DNA from: Desulfofustis sp.
GTDB lineage: Bacteria; Desulfobacterota; Desulfobulbia; Desulfobulbales; Desulfocapsaceae
Reading direction: 5' to 3'
Length of the DNA stretch: 50,717 bases
NCBI GenBank assembly: GCA_013042475.1
Contig: JABDQA010000223.1
Coordinates: 1-50,717, forward strand
Part shown: one piece after another, positions 18,058 to 27,197 of the stretch
Position numbering within the stretch: position 1 is the stretch's first letter
Layout of the letters: each line of letters opens with the position of its first letter
Made by a program: the position numbers and the translations under genes
Notes under the pieces: generated by a model
Databases searched by the model: none
Told to the model about the DNA's origin: nothing
Seen by the model: the letters and a program-made list of their open reading frames with translations, nothing else

Positions 18058-19014
18058 TTAAAATACTTCAGCCACTGGTGATTGTAAATTAAAAAGGAGG
18101 ACCTCGGAAACCAGGGTTCTATTGCAGTTCCTGTCCAATTGGCGCTGCGCTCTGTCCAGTGCCGCAAGTCTTCGCTTTTGAATGTCGATTTCTATGTGGT
18201 CCCCCTCGGTCATCAGGTCTCTCACCCACATCCTCAAAAGCCCCAGCATCAGCGGCAGATCTTCTTTTAAGGCGGCAAGTGCAGCGGCAGTTTCAAGAAC
18301 CGGGGTTACCCCATCCACACCAACCGCAGACGCAGTCTCTACGACTTTTACAACCGCACGGTAACGACCCACCAGTTCTTTGTTATTCAAAGTCAGGGCA
18401 GTTCCTGGACTGCCTCCGGCCAGCTCAGCCAGCAGCCGAGCTTCGTCAGGACCTATTTCCGGCAATTTCTGTCCGATCACCCGGGCACATTCTCCAACCG
18501 GCAGACCGTAGAACATCAATGTCTGACAGCGCGACACAATGGTCGGCAGCAATTCCCTGCTTGATTCAGCGGTGAGTATCAGCAGATTGTTCTCAGGCGG
18601 CTCCTCGAGTGTCTTGAGCAAACTGTTGCCCGCCTCAGTGGTCATCGCATGGACATCTTCGATAATTACTACCCTCATCACAGACTCGTAGGGAGGAAAT
18701 GAAAGAGAGCGGCACAACTCCCTGACCCGATCGATTTTTATGGAACCTTTGTCCGGTGACACAATAACCACATCGGGATGATTTCCTGAACGGAGCTTGC
18801 GGCAGGATGAACAGGTTCCGCAGCCGCTATAGTCATCCGGTGCCGCACAGTTGATCCGGGCTGCAGTAAGCAGGGCGGCAAATTTTTTACCAACCCCGTC
18901 CGGGCCCCGAAACAGGTAGGCGTGGGGCATCCTGCCGGATCCCAGAGTGCGGGCGAGTAAATTTTTGACTTTTGGCTGGCCGGCCAGCGAAGCAAAGGAA
19001 AAATCGTTTAACAT
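18058..19014 (-). CDS. holB: DNA polymerase III subunit delta'
   Basis: A clamp-loader AAA+ subunit. Walker A-like GPDGVGKK (37-44), a four-cysteine zinc module (C56, C65, C68, C71), the Walker B region VVIIEDVHAMTTEAGNSLLKTLEEPP and the SRC motif (TIVSRCQ) are visible. At 318 aa the length is normal. It is 3 bp downstream of the YhaM-like gene and 45 bp upstream of ricT. Confidence 0.95.
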   Translation of the reverse strand: MLNDFSFASLAGQPKVKNLLARTLGSGRMPHAYLFRGPDGVGKKFAALLTAARINCAAPDDYSGCGTCSSCRKLRSGNHPDVVIVSPDKGSIKIDRVRELCRSLSFPPYESVMRVVIIEDVHAMTTEAGNSLLKTLEEPPENNLLILTAESSRELLPTIVSRCQTLMFYGLPVGECARVIGQKLPEIGPDEARLLAELAGGSPGTALTLNNKELVGRYRAVVKVVETASAVGVDGVTPVLETAAALAALKEDLPLMLGLLRMWVRDLMTEGDHIEIDIQKRRLAALDRAQRQLDRNCNRTLVSEVLLFNLQSPVAEVF

Positions 19015-19017
19015 TAT

Positions 19018-20076
19018 TTAGAAAAGTGTGTGTTGCCGGGTTGAGCCGGGTCCGTCGTCCTCAGCCTTGGTTTCGGCGTGGTCGCTTCCATCGAGCGTCG
19101 GTTTGAGCAGGATATAGCGTTCCAGACTCCGCTGATAGTCGCTCCAGGTTGGACCGTCCGCTTTGAGCTTCGTACTCAGCTGGTCGACCAGACTCATTTT
19201 GGCATCCATATCATCGATGAAACTCAGTAAAAGGGCCTCTGCGGTCATCGGCACTACCGGTGATCCGAATTCTTGCCTGCCGTGGTGGCTGAGCACAAGG
19301 TGCTGAAGATGGACAAGCAGCTCTTTGGGAAAATCCTCAATCTCCGCTGCCACACTGGCAAGAAATTCACTGCCGATCACCACATGTCCCTTGAGCCTGC
19401 CGATATCAGTGTAATCAATGACTCCCACCTCGCTCTGGAGTTCCACGGTTTTTCCTATGTCGTGCAGGAGCGCGCCGGCAATGACCAGATCCTTTTCGAC
19501 GGTCTGGTAGTGACCAGCGAGCAGCGAGGCCACCCGGGCCATGGACAGCGAATGCTCGAGCAACCCACCCCGGTAGGCGTGATGTATTCCTTTGGCCGCG
19601 GGGGCATGCTGAAATCGTTCACCCACCTCGGTTTGATGAAATATTTTATGCAGCAGTTTACTGAGAAAGGGATCTGCTATTTCGCTGAGCCGCTGATCAA
19701 GCTCCGATTCCATCGAAGCCGGATTCCTGCTGCTGGCGGCCAGATAGTTTTCCATTTTCAGGTTTGCCTGGTCTGCAGCTTCGATATGATCCACCCTCAA
19801 CTGCAGCTTGTCGCGGTAAGTCTGGACCGCGCCGCTCACTCGAACAACCTTTCCGGGGATGCATATTTTTTCCAGCGCCTCGGCATTGTCCCAGGCGGGC
19901 CCTCCGATATCCCCACTCCTGTCAGCAAAAACTAATTGCAGATAAGGCTTACCTGCACGTGTTTCGGCTAATCGAACCGATTTCACCAGAAACAGGTCAT
20001 CGACCTGCTGCCCCTCTTTAAGCGCGTCAATAAATAGTTTTTTTTCCATTAATCGAAACGGTCCAGCTCCATACAA
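19018..20076 (-). CDS. YhaM-like 3'-5' exoribonuclease (OB-fold plus HD domain)
   Basis: An N-terminal OB-fold nucleic-acid-binding domain (about 12-105, with LQLVFADRSGDIGGPAWDN) precedes an HD phosphohydrolase domain. HD ligands are in GGLLEHSLSMA, ALLHDIGKT (His205-Asp206), GHVVIGSEF and LSHHGRQEFGSPV. This is the architecture of YhaM/CBF1, a 3'-5' exoribonuclease. The first start is TTG at 20076, 6 bp after the upstream stop and with AAAGGA before it. The ATG at 20049 (MEKKLF) matches the usual family N-terminus but has a poor ribosome-binding site. I keep the longer form without certainty. Confidence 0.85.
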   Translation of the reverse strand: MYGAGPFRLMEKKLFIDALKEGQQVDDLFLVKSVRLAETRAGKPYLQLVFADRSGDIGGPAWDNAEALEKICIPGKVVRVSGAVQTYRDKLQLRVDHIEAADQANLKMENYLAASSRNPASMESELDQRLSEIADPFLSKLLHKIFHQTEVGERFQHAPAAKGIHHAYRGGLLEHSLSMARVASLLAGHYQTVEKDLVIAGALLHDIGKTVELQSEVGVIDYTDIGRLKGHVVIGSEFLASVAAEIEDFPKELLVHLQHLVLSHHGRQEFGSPVVPMTAEALLLSFIDDMDAKMSLVDQLSTKLKADGPTWSDYQRSLERYILLKPTLDGSDHAETKAEDDGPGSTRQHTLF

Positions 20077-20082
20077 GACCGG

Positions 20083-20502
20083 CTATCCTTTCAGTTTCTT
20101 CCATGTTCTATCGAGTTCGAGCCGGTAGGTACCGACATATTCATAGGGCGGGCCTGTTCCCCATTCTGAAGGACCCACAAGCGAAAACACCAAAGTACCT
20201 TCTTTTTTTCGATAAAGGTGATAGGCGTGCCCTGGTTTTTTGGCAAAACCGCACTCGGCCCGATGCAGCTCCTGATTTTCTCTGGCTTCCGCCAGAATCC
20301 TCTGAGCCTTGGCACGCAGCTGCTCCATTTGCCCGGCCAGCAGTCGGAGCTGAGCCGTTGCCTGCACAGTGAGCAGATCATCTGCCTCTCCCAGTTCCCT
20401 GGCCAGCTCAACCAGTTCCATGGCCGGTGCCAGCCGGCTCACCGGATAAGGGGAACTGTGCGCCGGCGGCCGCACATTTTCACCTTTATATTTCTTACCC
20501 AT
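20083..20502 (-). CDS. DUF2452 family protein
   Basis: A 139-residue protein matching the DUF2452 pattern: PYPVSRLAPAMELVELARE, a central helix rich in Gln/Arg (QLRLLAGQMEQLRAKAQRIL), AECGFAKKPGHAYHLY, VGPSEWG and a C-terminal YRLELDRTW. The function of the family is unknown. The frame is open to 20640, but the residues before MGKKYKGENVRPP are cysteine-rich and unlike the family, and ATAGGGAC precedes the ATG at 20502. It is probably the first gene of the minus-strand operon that runs to dnaG. Confidence 0.8.
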   Translation of the reverse strand: MGKKYKGENVRPPAHSSPYPVSRLAPAMELVELARELGEADDLLTVQATAQLRLLAGQMEQLRAKAQRILAEARENQELHRAECGFAKKPGHAYHLYRKKEGTLVFSLVGPSEWGTGPPYEYVGTYRLELDRTWKKLKG

Positions 20503-20557
20503 GTCCCTATATTCCGGCTGGCTATAACATTTCGTGTTTTTCTCCGGATCAGTAGTA

Positions 20558-20702
20558 TATACATAGCGGCAGAAGTTAAAGGCGCACTGCCGGGCGCTAC
20601 ACGAGAAAAAAGTTGGCAAAGCTGCCAGGCAGCACTGCAATCCTGCAGCTCAGCATACAACGCTGCTAGAGTGGATGGATTGGACTTCTGCTGCTATGTA
20701 TA
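20558..20702. repeat. 145-bp inverted-repeat structure in a divergent intergenic region
   Basis: TATACATAGCGGCAGAAG (20558-20575) recurs inverted at 20685-20702 with 17 of 18 matches. The interior holds smaller palindromes (GCTGCC-A-GGCAGC near 20620, CTGCA/TGCAG near 20634). It occupies most of the space between the DUF2452 and MTA/SAH deaminase starts. No ORF in it is credible. It has no sequence similarity to the element at 1048-1208 beyond general layout. Confidence 0.6.
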
Positions 20703-20751
20703 GTAACGATTATTGCCCAAATAACATCTGCTTTTTTGGTATTTGCATACT

Positions 20752-22059
20752 ATGCAGAAAAGGATCCTTATACGCGACTGCACCCTTTTAACAGATGCGG
20801 CAGCACCTTTGCGCTCCCACCACTTCGTAACCATCGAAGGCCCTCTGGTAAGCTCGCTGGGTCCAATGGCCAATTGTCCCGATCCCGAGGATTTTTGTGT
20901 GCTCGAGGGGCAGGAAAAACTGGTTATGCCCGGCCTAATCAACGGCCACAATCATGCTGCCATGACCCTGTTTCGTGGCTTTGCTGACGATCTGAGCCTG
21001 CACAGCTGGCTGCATGAACATATTTTCCCGGCCGAGGCCGCCCACGTCAAGCCGGAAATGGTCTACTGGTCTGCCAAGCTGGCCGCCGCCGAAATGATCA
21101 GTTCCGGCACCACCTGCGTGGCCGACGGCTATTTCTACTCGAATCATGCCGCCCGGGCTTTCAGCGATGCGGGCCTGCGCGCCGTGGTGGGCCACGGCAT
21201 CGTCGATTTCTCCGTTCCCAGCGTCCCCGACCCGACCAAGAACATTGAAACCGTCGCCCAATTCATCGACCAGTGGCTGGGCCAGGATCAACTGATCTGT
21301 CCCGCTGTCTTCGCCCACAGCCCCTACACCTGCTCACCGGCAACGCTGGTCAGGGCAAAACAACTGGCCGACGACAAAGGGGTGCGTTTTTTTATTCACC
21401 TGGCCGAATCGCCAAATGAACAGCAGCAGATCATCGATCCCCAATCCAGTTCGCCGACCGGACACCTTGCCGCCCTGGGTCTGCTGGATTCCAACTGCAC
21501 CTGCATCCACACGGTCTGGTTACACAATGGTGATATCTCCACTCTGGCCGATCACCGCGTCGGTATCGTCACCTGTCCCCAGAGCAACGCCAAGCTTGGT
21601 TCGGGTATCGCTCCTGTTGCTGAACTCATTGACAAAGGTGCCATCATCGGGCTCGGCACCGATGGGTGTGCCTCAAACAACAGCCTGGATTTGTTCAGGG
21701 AAATGGATATGCTGGCTAAATTACAAAAGCTCTATCACAAGGAGGCGACAGCCCTCAGCGCAAGACAGGTAATTGACTGCGCCACCGCCTCGGGCGCCCG
21801 GGCAATCGGTCTCGAATCGGTCGGCAGCATCCTTCCTGGAAGGCGCGCCGATCTCCTCCTGATCGATATGCATCAGCCCCATCTCGTACCCTTCTACAAC
21901 CAGGACACTCTCGTATACGGAGCAAGCGGTAGCGATGTCGACAGTGTGATTGTCGAAGGCAGATTGATCATGCATGAGAAGAAGATACTAACCTTTGATC
22001 TCGATGAAGTTATCGACCGAGTCCGCAACCTAGCTAAACGTGTTGTAACTGCAACTTGA
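20752..22059 (+). CDS. mtaD: 5-methylthioadenosine/S-adenosylhomocysteine deaminase (amidohydrolase)
   Basis: Amidohydrolase-fold metalloenzyme that deaminates MTA and/or SAH to the inosyl forms. Metal-ligand motif NGHNHAAM (His66, His68), then HLAESPNEQQ, HTVWL and GTDGCASNN (metal-binding Asp), the last a strong signature of the MtaD/TrzN-ATZ branch. The ATG at 20752 is preferred over a TTG nine bases upstream, giving 435 aa; the Shine-Dalgarno is weak. With ahcY in the same window the cell may have two SAH routes. Other members of this branch deaminate related adenosine compounds, so exact substrate is inferred. Confidence 0.87.
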   Translation: MQKRILIRDCTLLTDAAAPLRSHHFVTIEGPLVSSLGPMANCPDPEDFCVLEGQEKLVMPGLINGHNHAAMTLFRGFADDLSLHSWLHEHIFPAEAAHVKPEMVYWSAKLAAAEMISSGTTCVADGYFYSNHAARAFSDAGLRAVVGHGIVDFSVPSVPDPTKNIETVAQFIDQWLGQDQLICPAVFAHSPYTCSPATLVRAKQLADDKGVRFFIHLAESPNEQQQIIDPQSSSPTGHLAALGLLDSNCTCIHTVWLHNGDISTLADHRVGIVTCPQSNAKLGSGIAPVAELIDKGAIIGLGTDGCASNNSLDLFREMDMLAKLQKLYHKEATALSARQVIDCATASGARAIGLESVGSILPGRRADLLLIDMHQPHLVPFYNQDTLVYGASGSDVDSVIVEGRLIMHEKKILTFDLDEVIDRVRNLAKRVVTAT

Positions 22060-22100
22060 AACCCGTTTAAATCAATGCCACACAAGTGGAGCACCCGATC

Positions 22101-22655
22101 ATGAACAGACAAATGGTCATCTCGGTCATGTCCAAGGACCGAACCGGCATAGTTGCCGACATCACCGGCGCCGTTTACGAACTCGGCGGTGATTTGGCAG
22201 ATCTGAACCAATCCACCCTGGGCGGTTATCTGACCATGATTTTATTCGCCACTTTCGACCGGGAGATCACCCCGGACATGCTGATTGATAAGATCGACGC
22301 CATAGACAGTCCCACGAAACTTGACGTCGTGGCCAGGGATCTACAGGAACCCCCCGATCCTGCTCTTTCCGCGCTTCCCCCAAAAACATACATCATGACC
22401 ACCCAGGGGCTCAATCGCAAAGGTCTGGTTTACGGCGTCAGCTCGTTTTGTTTCGAGCATGATATAAATATCCTCGATCTGGCCACCACTATCAAAGGAG
22501 AGACCTATACCATGGTGCTCCAACTCGATTTGAGCAGGGTGGAAACGATCGCAGAGGTGCGGGACGCCCTTGACCTTTACGCCCGGGAACAGGATCTCCA
22601 GATAGTGCTGCAGCACCATGACCTGTTTAAGGTGACCAATGAAATCCCGTTTTAA
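22101..22655 (+). CDS. Tandem ACT-domain protein (GcvR-like)
   Basis: The protein (184 aa from the ATG at 22101) has two ACT domains: about 1-70 (MVISVMSKDRTGIVADITGAV) and about 95-175 (YIMTTQGLNRKGLVYGVSSF). This is the layout of GcvR, the glycine cleavage regulator. ACT domains bind amino acids or similar ligands. GTGGAG lies 9-13 nt upstream of the chosen ATG; a GTG at 22086 is an alternative. The next gene is a UPF0210/DUF711 protein; small ACT proteins (UPF0237) are commonly paired with UPF0210 in other bacteria, so the two probably work together. Confidence 0.85.
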   Translation: MNRQMVISVMSKDRTGIVADITGAVYELGGDLADLNQSTLGGYLTMILFATFDREITPDMLIDKIDAIDSPTKLDVVARDLQEPPDPALSALPPKTYIMTTQGLNRKGLVYGVSSFCFEHDINILDLATTIKGETYTMVLQLDLSRVETIAEVRDALDLYAREQDLQIVLQHHDLFKVTNEIPF

Positions 22656-22830
22656 TACGTTTTCATCCCAAGACTCTGATTTTCGTTCTAACTCGAGGCA
22701 TGCGAAAATATTTTACCGCTGGCATATAATTCATATTCCAAGGATAAAACTTGAAGCATAACAAAGAGATCGAGCTAAAAGACAGTTTAGGATGAAAACT
22801 AATTCATAATCGTCTTCCCAAGGAGTTCGC

Positions 22831-24216
22831 ATGCTGCGCTCAGATCAGATTCTGGCCACCGTCGAGATGATCCAGAAGGAAAATCTCGATGTCCGCACCG
22901 TCACCATGGGTATCAACCTGCTCGACTGCAGGTCACCCTCGGTCAGCCACACCTGTAAAAATATTGAAGATCGTATTGGTGAAAAGGCAGGCAGATTCGT
23001 TGAATCCTGCAACTTCGTTTCACGTAAACTGGGTATACCGGTGGTGAACAAACGCATTTCAATCACCCCGATATCTTTTGTCGGGGCGGGTTTCAATCGC
23101 GATGACTTCGTCGAGCTGGCTCTAAGTCTGGACCGGGCGGCGGCCAGTGTGGGGGTCGATATCCTGGGTGGCTTTTCGGCCCAGGTGGAGAAGGGGCTCA
23201 CTAAGACCGACCGGGAATACATCCTGAGTCTGCCCGAAGCGCTAAGAGCCTCGGTAGCGGTGTGCGCCTCGATCAATATGGCCTCCTCCCAGAAAGGCAT
23301 CAACATGGACGCTCTGGCCATGCTCGGTCCGACCATCAAGGAGATCGCCGAGCGGACAGCGGACCAGGGGGGCTTCGGGGCAGCCAAATTTGTGGTGTTC
23401 TGCAACCAGCCCGGTGACAACCCCTTCATGGCAGGCGCCATCCATGGCGTCGAGGAAGCGGACACGGTGCTCAATGTCGGTGTCTCGGGCCCGGGAGTCA
23501 TCGCCCGTTCGCTGGAAAAGCTGATCAATTCGAGAAAGGATGAAGAAAACGGCCTCAAGCTCGATGAAATTGCCGAGGAGATCAAACAGACCACCTTTCG
23601 TGTCACCCGATGCGGGGAACTGGTCGGCAGGCAGGTTTCCGATATGCTGGGAGTCAACTTCGGCGTAGTCGATCTGTCGCTGGCGCCAACCCCCAAAGTT
23701 GGTGACAGCGTCGGTGAGATCCTTCACATTCTCGGAGTCGACGCCATTGGAGCGCCCGGATCGACGGCGATTCTGGCCATGCTCAACGATGCGGTAAAAA
23801 AAGGCGGTATATTCGCTTCAAAAACCGTGGGCGGCCTGAGCGGCGCCTTTATTCCAGTCATGGAGGACGCGCTGCTGGCAGAGGCAGTAGGTAATGACGA
23901 CCTCTGCCTGGAAAAACTTGAAGCCATGACCTGTGTCTGTTCGGTGGGCATCGACATGGTCGCCATCCCTGGGTCGGTGGATGGCGATACCATTTCAGCC
24001 ATTATCGCCGATGAAATGGCGCTGGGCATGGTCAACAACAAGACCACCGCCGTCAGAATCATTCCGGTTCCCGGCAAAGAGGTCGGTGATTCGGTCAGTT
24101 TCGGCGGCCTCTTCGGAGCCAGCCCGATCATGGCGGTTCGCAACGTGGGAAAATCGTCGCGCTTCATCGGCTGGGGCGGCCGTATTCCAGCCCCGATTCA
24201 CAGTTTCAAAAACTAA
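22831..24216 (+). CDS. UPF0210 / DUF711 (PFL-like) family protein
   Basis: A 461-aa protein of the UPF0210 family, which is annotated by structure as PFL-like and has no established reaction. Family features: LDVRTVTMGINLLDC, FVGAGFNRDDFVELA, GFSAQVEKG, ASINMASSQKGINMDA, NVGVSGPGV, GGLSGAFIPVMED and VSFGGLFGASPIM. Strong Shine-Dalgarno (AAGGAG) 6 nt before the ATG. The 175-bp gap after the ACT gene contains a TATAAT (22725-22730) and an inverted GTTTTCATCC (22659-22668 and 22790-22799). It may therefore have its own promoter while staying functionally linked to the ACT gene. Confidence 0.9.
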   Translation: MLRSDQILATVEMIQKENLDVRTVTMGINLLDCRSPSVSHTCKNIEDRIGEKAGRFVESCNFVSRKLGIPVVNKRISITPISFVGAGFNRDDFVELALSLDRAAASVGVDILGGFSAQVEKGLTKTDREYILSLPEALRASVAVCASINMASSQKGINMDALAMLGPTIKEIAERTADQGGFGAAKFVVFCNQPGDNPFMAGAIHGVEEADTVLNVGVSGPGVIARSLEKLINSRKDEENGLKLDEIAEEIKQTTFRVTRCGELVGRQVSDMLGVNFGVVDLSLAPTPKVGDSVGEILHILGVDAIGAPGSTAILAMLNDAVKKGGIFASKTVGGLSGAFIPVMEDALLAEAVGNDDLCLEKLEAMTCVCSVGIDMVAIPGSVDGDTISAIIADEMALGMVNNKTTAVRIIPVPGKEVGDSVSFGGLFGASPIMAVRNVGKSSRFIGWGGRIPAPIHSFKN

Positions 24217-24251
24217 AGCAGCAGGGATCAGGACTGACCAAGCGTATCCAG

Positions 24252-25157
24252 TCACCACCGATCGATATCCATTACCGGCGGCACATCTGCACAAAAACTG
24301 AGAGGTTTTCCGCTGATTGGATGGACCACCTCCAGGCGATGGGAATGAAGGCAGTGAGCCGAAAAAGAGTGCTCACCGACCCGCTCGGGCCCCCCATATC
24401 TTATATCACCCACCAAGGGGTAACCGGCTTCAGACAGGTGGGCCCTGATCTGATGGGTCCTGCCGGTGACCAGCTCCACTTCGACTAAGCTAATGGGGTC
24501 CGGGACCGCACACGTTCTCACTACCCGGTAGCTGGTCACCGCCTCTTTGCCGCCACGGCTGGTTGATTTCATTCTGTTGGAGTAGCGATCCCTGATCAGG
24601 TTCGAGACGTAACGTCCCGTGCTCGGCTCAGGTCTGCCCAAAACAAGAGCCAGGTAGATTTTCTTGGTGCTACGTGACCTGAATTGGGTACTCATCGACT
24701 TGTGCGCCTGGGGGTGAATGGAGAAGGCAATCACCCCGCTGGTATCACGATCCAGCCGCTGGACCATGCCGATCTCCAGCCGGCGCCCAAAGCGGCGGTC
24801 TCTTTTCAGCCATACCTGCAGAGACTCGAACAAGGTTCCCTTATAGCGGGCGGGAGTGGGCTGGGTTTCTATACCGGTTGGCTTATTGACGACGATGAGA
24901 TAATCGTCTTGGAAGAGCACAAGATCCTCACTCAGCCTGAAAGGCTCGAGAGCACCGCGGTCGCGGTGCAGCTCGATCTGCAAAGCCTCGTCAAGAATGA
25001 TCCCTGCCTTGCGCACCCGGCGGCCGTCGATATGGACACCGCCGATATCAATTATTTTCCTGATCAGCGTGCGGGAAAGATCCGGACTGCAGGCAGCGAG
25101 AAACTGGTCCAACCGTTGGCCCTTATCTCCGGTGGCAGTCAAATAGCGCTTAACCAT
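24252..25157 (-). CDS. RluA-family 23S rRNA pseudouridine synthase
   Basis: An N-terminal S4 RNA-binding domain (about 12-75) precedes a pseudouridine synthase domain. The catalytic Asp is in QRLDRDTSGV; the His that normally opens this motif (HRLD) is Gln here, a tolerated change. Further motifs are VVNKPTGIETQP, KIYLALVLG and TGRTHQIRAHL. The target uridine cannot be assigned to RluC, RluD or another member. It converges with the UPF0210 gene. The 264 bp upstream (25158-25421) contain no gene I recognise. Confidence 0.92.
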   Translation of the reverse strand: MVKRYLTATGDKGQRLDQFLAACSPDLSRTLIRKIIDIGGVHIDGRRVRKAGIILDEALQIELHRDRGALEPFRLSEDLVLFQDDYLIVVNKPTGIETQPTPARYKGTLFESLQVWLKRDRRFGRRLEIGMVQRLDRDTSGVIAFSIHPQAHKSMSTQFRSRSTKKIYLALVLGRPEPSTGRYVSNLIRDRYSNRMKSTSRGGKEAVTSYRVVRTCAVPDPISLVEVELVTGRTHQIRAHLSEAGYPLVGDIRYGGPERVGEHSFSAHCLHSHRLEVVHPISGKPLSFCADVPPVMDIDRW

Positions 25158-25421
25158 AATCTCTGGGAGGAAGCAGTTTCCGGTCGTTCCAAGCTACGGC
25201 CTGATAAGGTTAAACAGGCAGCAATTGTCCCTGAAGCACTTCCGGGGGGAAAACCTCTGTACTGTGCCGGCCTAATTCCGATGGCTTCGCGCACCTCTAA
25301 CAGCATATCATTCGTTGGTAAGTCCGCTTTGATCTGGTATGGTCACGGCGAAAGTATACCAAGAGATATTAAACAGGGTGGTAGCTGAATGGCCACTCAC
25401 TGCAATTTGTAAAACAGCCCC

Positions 25422-25922
25422 ATGTTAACCACGATTTTACCACCTGTGCCCAAGACCATCTCTCAGGGCTATGAACTTCTGGTTTCCGATCTTGACAGTG
25501 TGATTACCGCTATGCATCAGCACCTGCAGGATTTCATCGGCTGCGCTCCCGGCTGCTCATCCTGCTGCAGACAATTCAGCATCCTGCCGCTCGAGGCGGC
25601 GTTCTTAGCCGATTCAGTTGACGTTTTTCTGCAGTCACCCGGCAGCGGTGGACTCTGCTCACAACTTATTGACAATCGCTGTTCAATCTACCCGCAGCGG
25701 CCGTTGATCTGTCGTACCCAGGGACTGCCAATCGGATATATCGACGAAGATCGCGAGCAGATCGAGGTATCGGCATGCCGGTTAAATTTTCCCGAAGATC
25801 ATCAATTTGACCACCGGGACCTGCTCCTGCTCGACTCATTCAACTCCCGCCTGGCCGCACTCAACAGCACCTACTGCCAAACCTTTGAAATCGCTGACGA
25901 AATCAGGATACCCTTGGGTTAA
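25422..25922 (+). CDS. YkgJ-family cysteine cluster protein
   Basis: A 166-aa protein with the putative metal or Fe-S binding cysteine pattern of the YkgJ family (UPF0153/CxxCxxCC-like). The cysteines are C41-x3-C45-x2-C48-C49 and a second group C79, C87, C97 and C119 around DNRCSIYPQRPLICRTQG. Function is unknown. No evident Shine-Dalgarno precedes the ATG. It ends 15 bp from the convergent PAP2 gene. Confidence 0.85.
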   Translation: MLTTILPPVPKTISQGYELLVSDLDSVITAMHQHLQDFIGCAPGCSSCCRQFSILPLEAAFLADSVDVFLQSPGSGGLCSQLIDNRCSIYPQRPLICRTQGLPIGYIDEDREQIEVSACRLNFPEDHQFDHRDLLLLDSFNSRLAALNSTYCQTFEIADEIRIPLG

Positions 25923-25937
25923 TGGCCGCACCCTTTT

Positions 25938-26933
25938 TCAGGCATCTGCTCTAAATAGCCCTTCTCCATAGCATTTCACCGCCGCATAGAACAGCAACGG
26001 CAGGGAACCGATGGAAGAGATGATCAACCAAGGCCAGCGGTCGTGTAAAAAGTGTTTGAGCCCAAGAAATAAGCCGACAACCGCCAGGCAGAAAAGGCAC
26101 AGATACCAGCAGATCCTAATCCCCCTGAACGGTGGGGGAGGAGTAAGTTCGGTGGAGCCGCCGGCAAGACCTGCACTCCCTCCCGATACCCTGAGGCCGT
26201 AGAAAAAGAGCAGATGAATCAGCACCCAACCCCCAAAAATTGAAAACGTCACATCGGTGGGCCAGTGGGCTTTGGTCATAATCCGGGCTGTGGCCATAGC
26301 CAAGACGAAGACGGTGGTAAACAGAAACAGTGCGGTGCCGAGGCGCCGCCGGCGGTTGTTTTCAAAACTGAACCACAGTACATAGACCAGACCCATGAGG
26401 GTAATCGCAGAGGCCGTGTGACCGCTCGGAAAACTGGCCCTGTAGGTGCCCTCGTCTAAAAAATATGGTCCTACTTCCCACCATTCGTAGAACGGTCGAG
26501 TTCCCCAAAAATATTTCTTGGGACGGGGTCTGGCCATGGTCCATTTGAGCAGCTTGACCATCAGCGTCGAACAGCAGAAGATCGACACCACCAGAAACTC
26601 GAGACGCAGACGGTTGCGTCGCAGCCAGTCTGCTACTCCGGGCCTGACCAGAAGCTTGGTCTGCAGGCCGCTCATTATTATGCGACTGCTGCAGTCGTAA
26701 TCGATCAGACTCGAGCACAGGTAGAGCAGTACACAAATCACACTGTACCAGACGATCAGATCTCCTCCGCCAAATCGTTCAAGCTCGAACATTGATTCTG
26801 ACATAAGATCAACGAATTCCTGGCTTTTTTTCCCATGGAGCCATGAGGTCAGATCAATATCGTGGGGGGTGACGATTGCCATGCTGGCAGCGCCAACCAC
26901 CAGTACGACAAATAGAAGTTTCACTTGAGTCAT
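25938..26933 (-). CDS. PAP2-superfamily membrane phosphatase
   Basis: An integral inner-membrane phosphatase with the three PAP2 motifs: K130-x4-R135-P (KWTMARPRP), PSGH (169-172) and R217-x5-H223-x3-D227. Several hydrophobic segments surround the motifs, which would face the periplasm as in lipid phosphatases such as PgpB or LpxE/LpxF. An extra C-terminal pair of membrane segments (about 270-325) follows a proline-rich loop. Divergent from the GT2/GT39 genes, which makes lipid A or undecaprenyl-lipid modification a reasonable but unproven role. Confidence 0.87.
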   Translation of the reverse strand: MTQVKLLFVVLVVGAASMAIVTPHDIDLTSWLHGKKSQEFVDLMSESMFELERFGGGDLIVWYSVICVLLYLCSSLIDYDCSSRIIMSGLQTKLLVRPGVADWLRRNRLRLEFLVVSIFCCSTLMVKLLKWTMARPRPKKYFWGTRPFYEWWEVGPYFLDEGTYRASFPSGHTASAITLMGLVYVLWFSFENNRRRRLGTALFLFTTVFVLAMATARIMTKAHWPTDVTFSIFGGWVLIHLLFFYGLRVSGGSAGLAGGSTELTPPPPFRGIRICWYLCLFCLAVVGLFLGLKHFLHDRWPWLIISSIGSLPLLFYAAVKCYGEGLFRADA

Positions 26934-27197
26934 TGTATTCTCATAATGTCCAGGTCCTCAGGGTCAGCATGGTGCCGGTGGATGTAAACTGATTTCCACT
27001 AGCGTATTCTCGGGTTACCTGCAACCAAAAAGATTTTTCCTTCGACAGGTTTGCTGTCCCCAGTCAAGGAAACAGTAAATGAAGGTCTACCGCAGGTGGT
27101 GTTAATCACTTGCGCTTCAATTCGTATTTTAATATTTTCAATGCATTGCACCGTGTACCCGTGCTCACGTTTCTGCAGGCAACCGAAAAGGAGCCCC

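Noticed and set aside
25165-25176. GGGAGGAAGCAG, similar to the conserved SRP RNA loop
   Set aside because: The required paired GTCAGG/asymmetric-loop partner is absent, and the sequence overlaps the rluA-family leader; not an SRP RNA.
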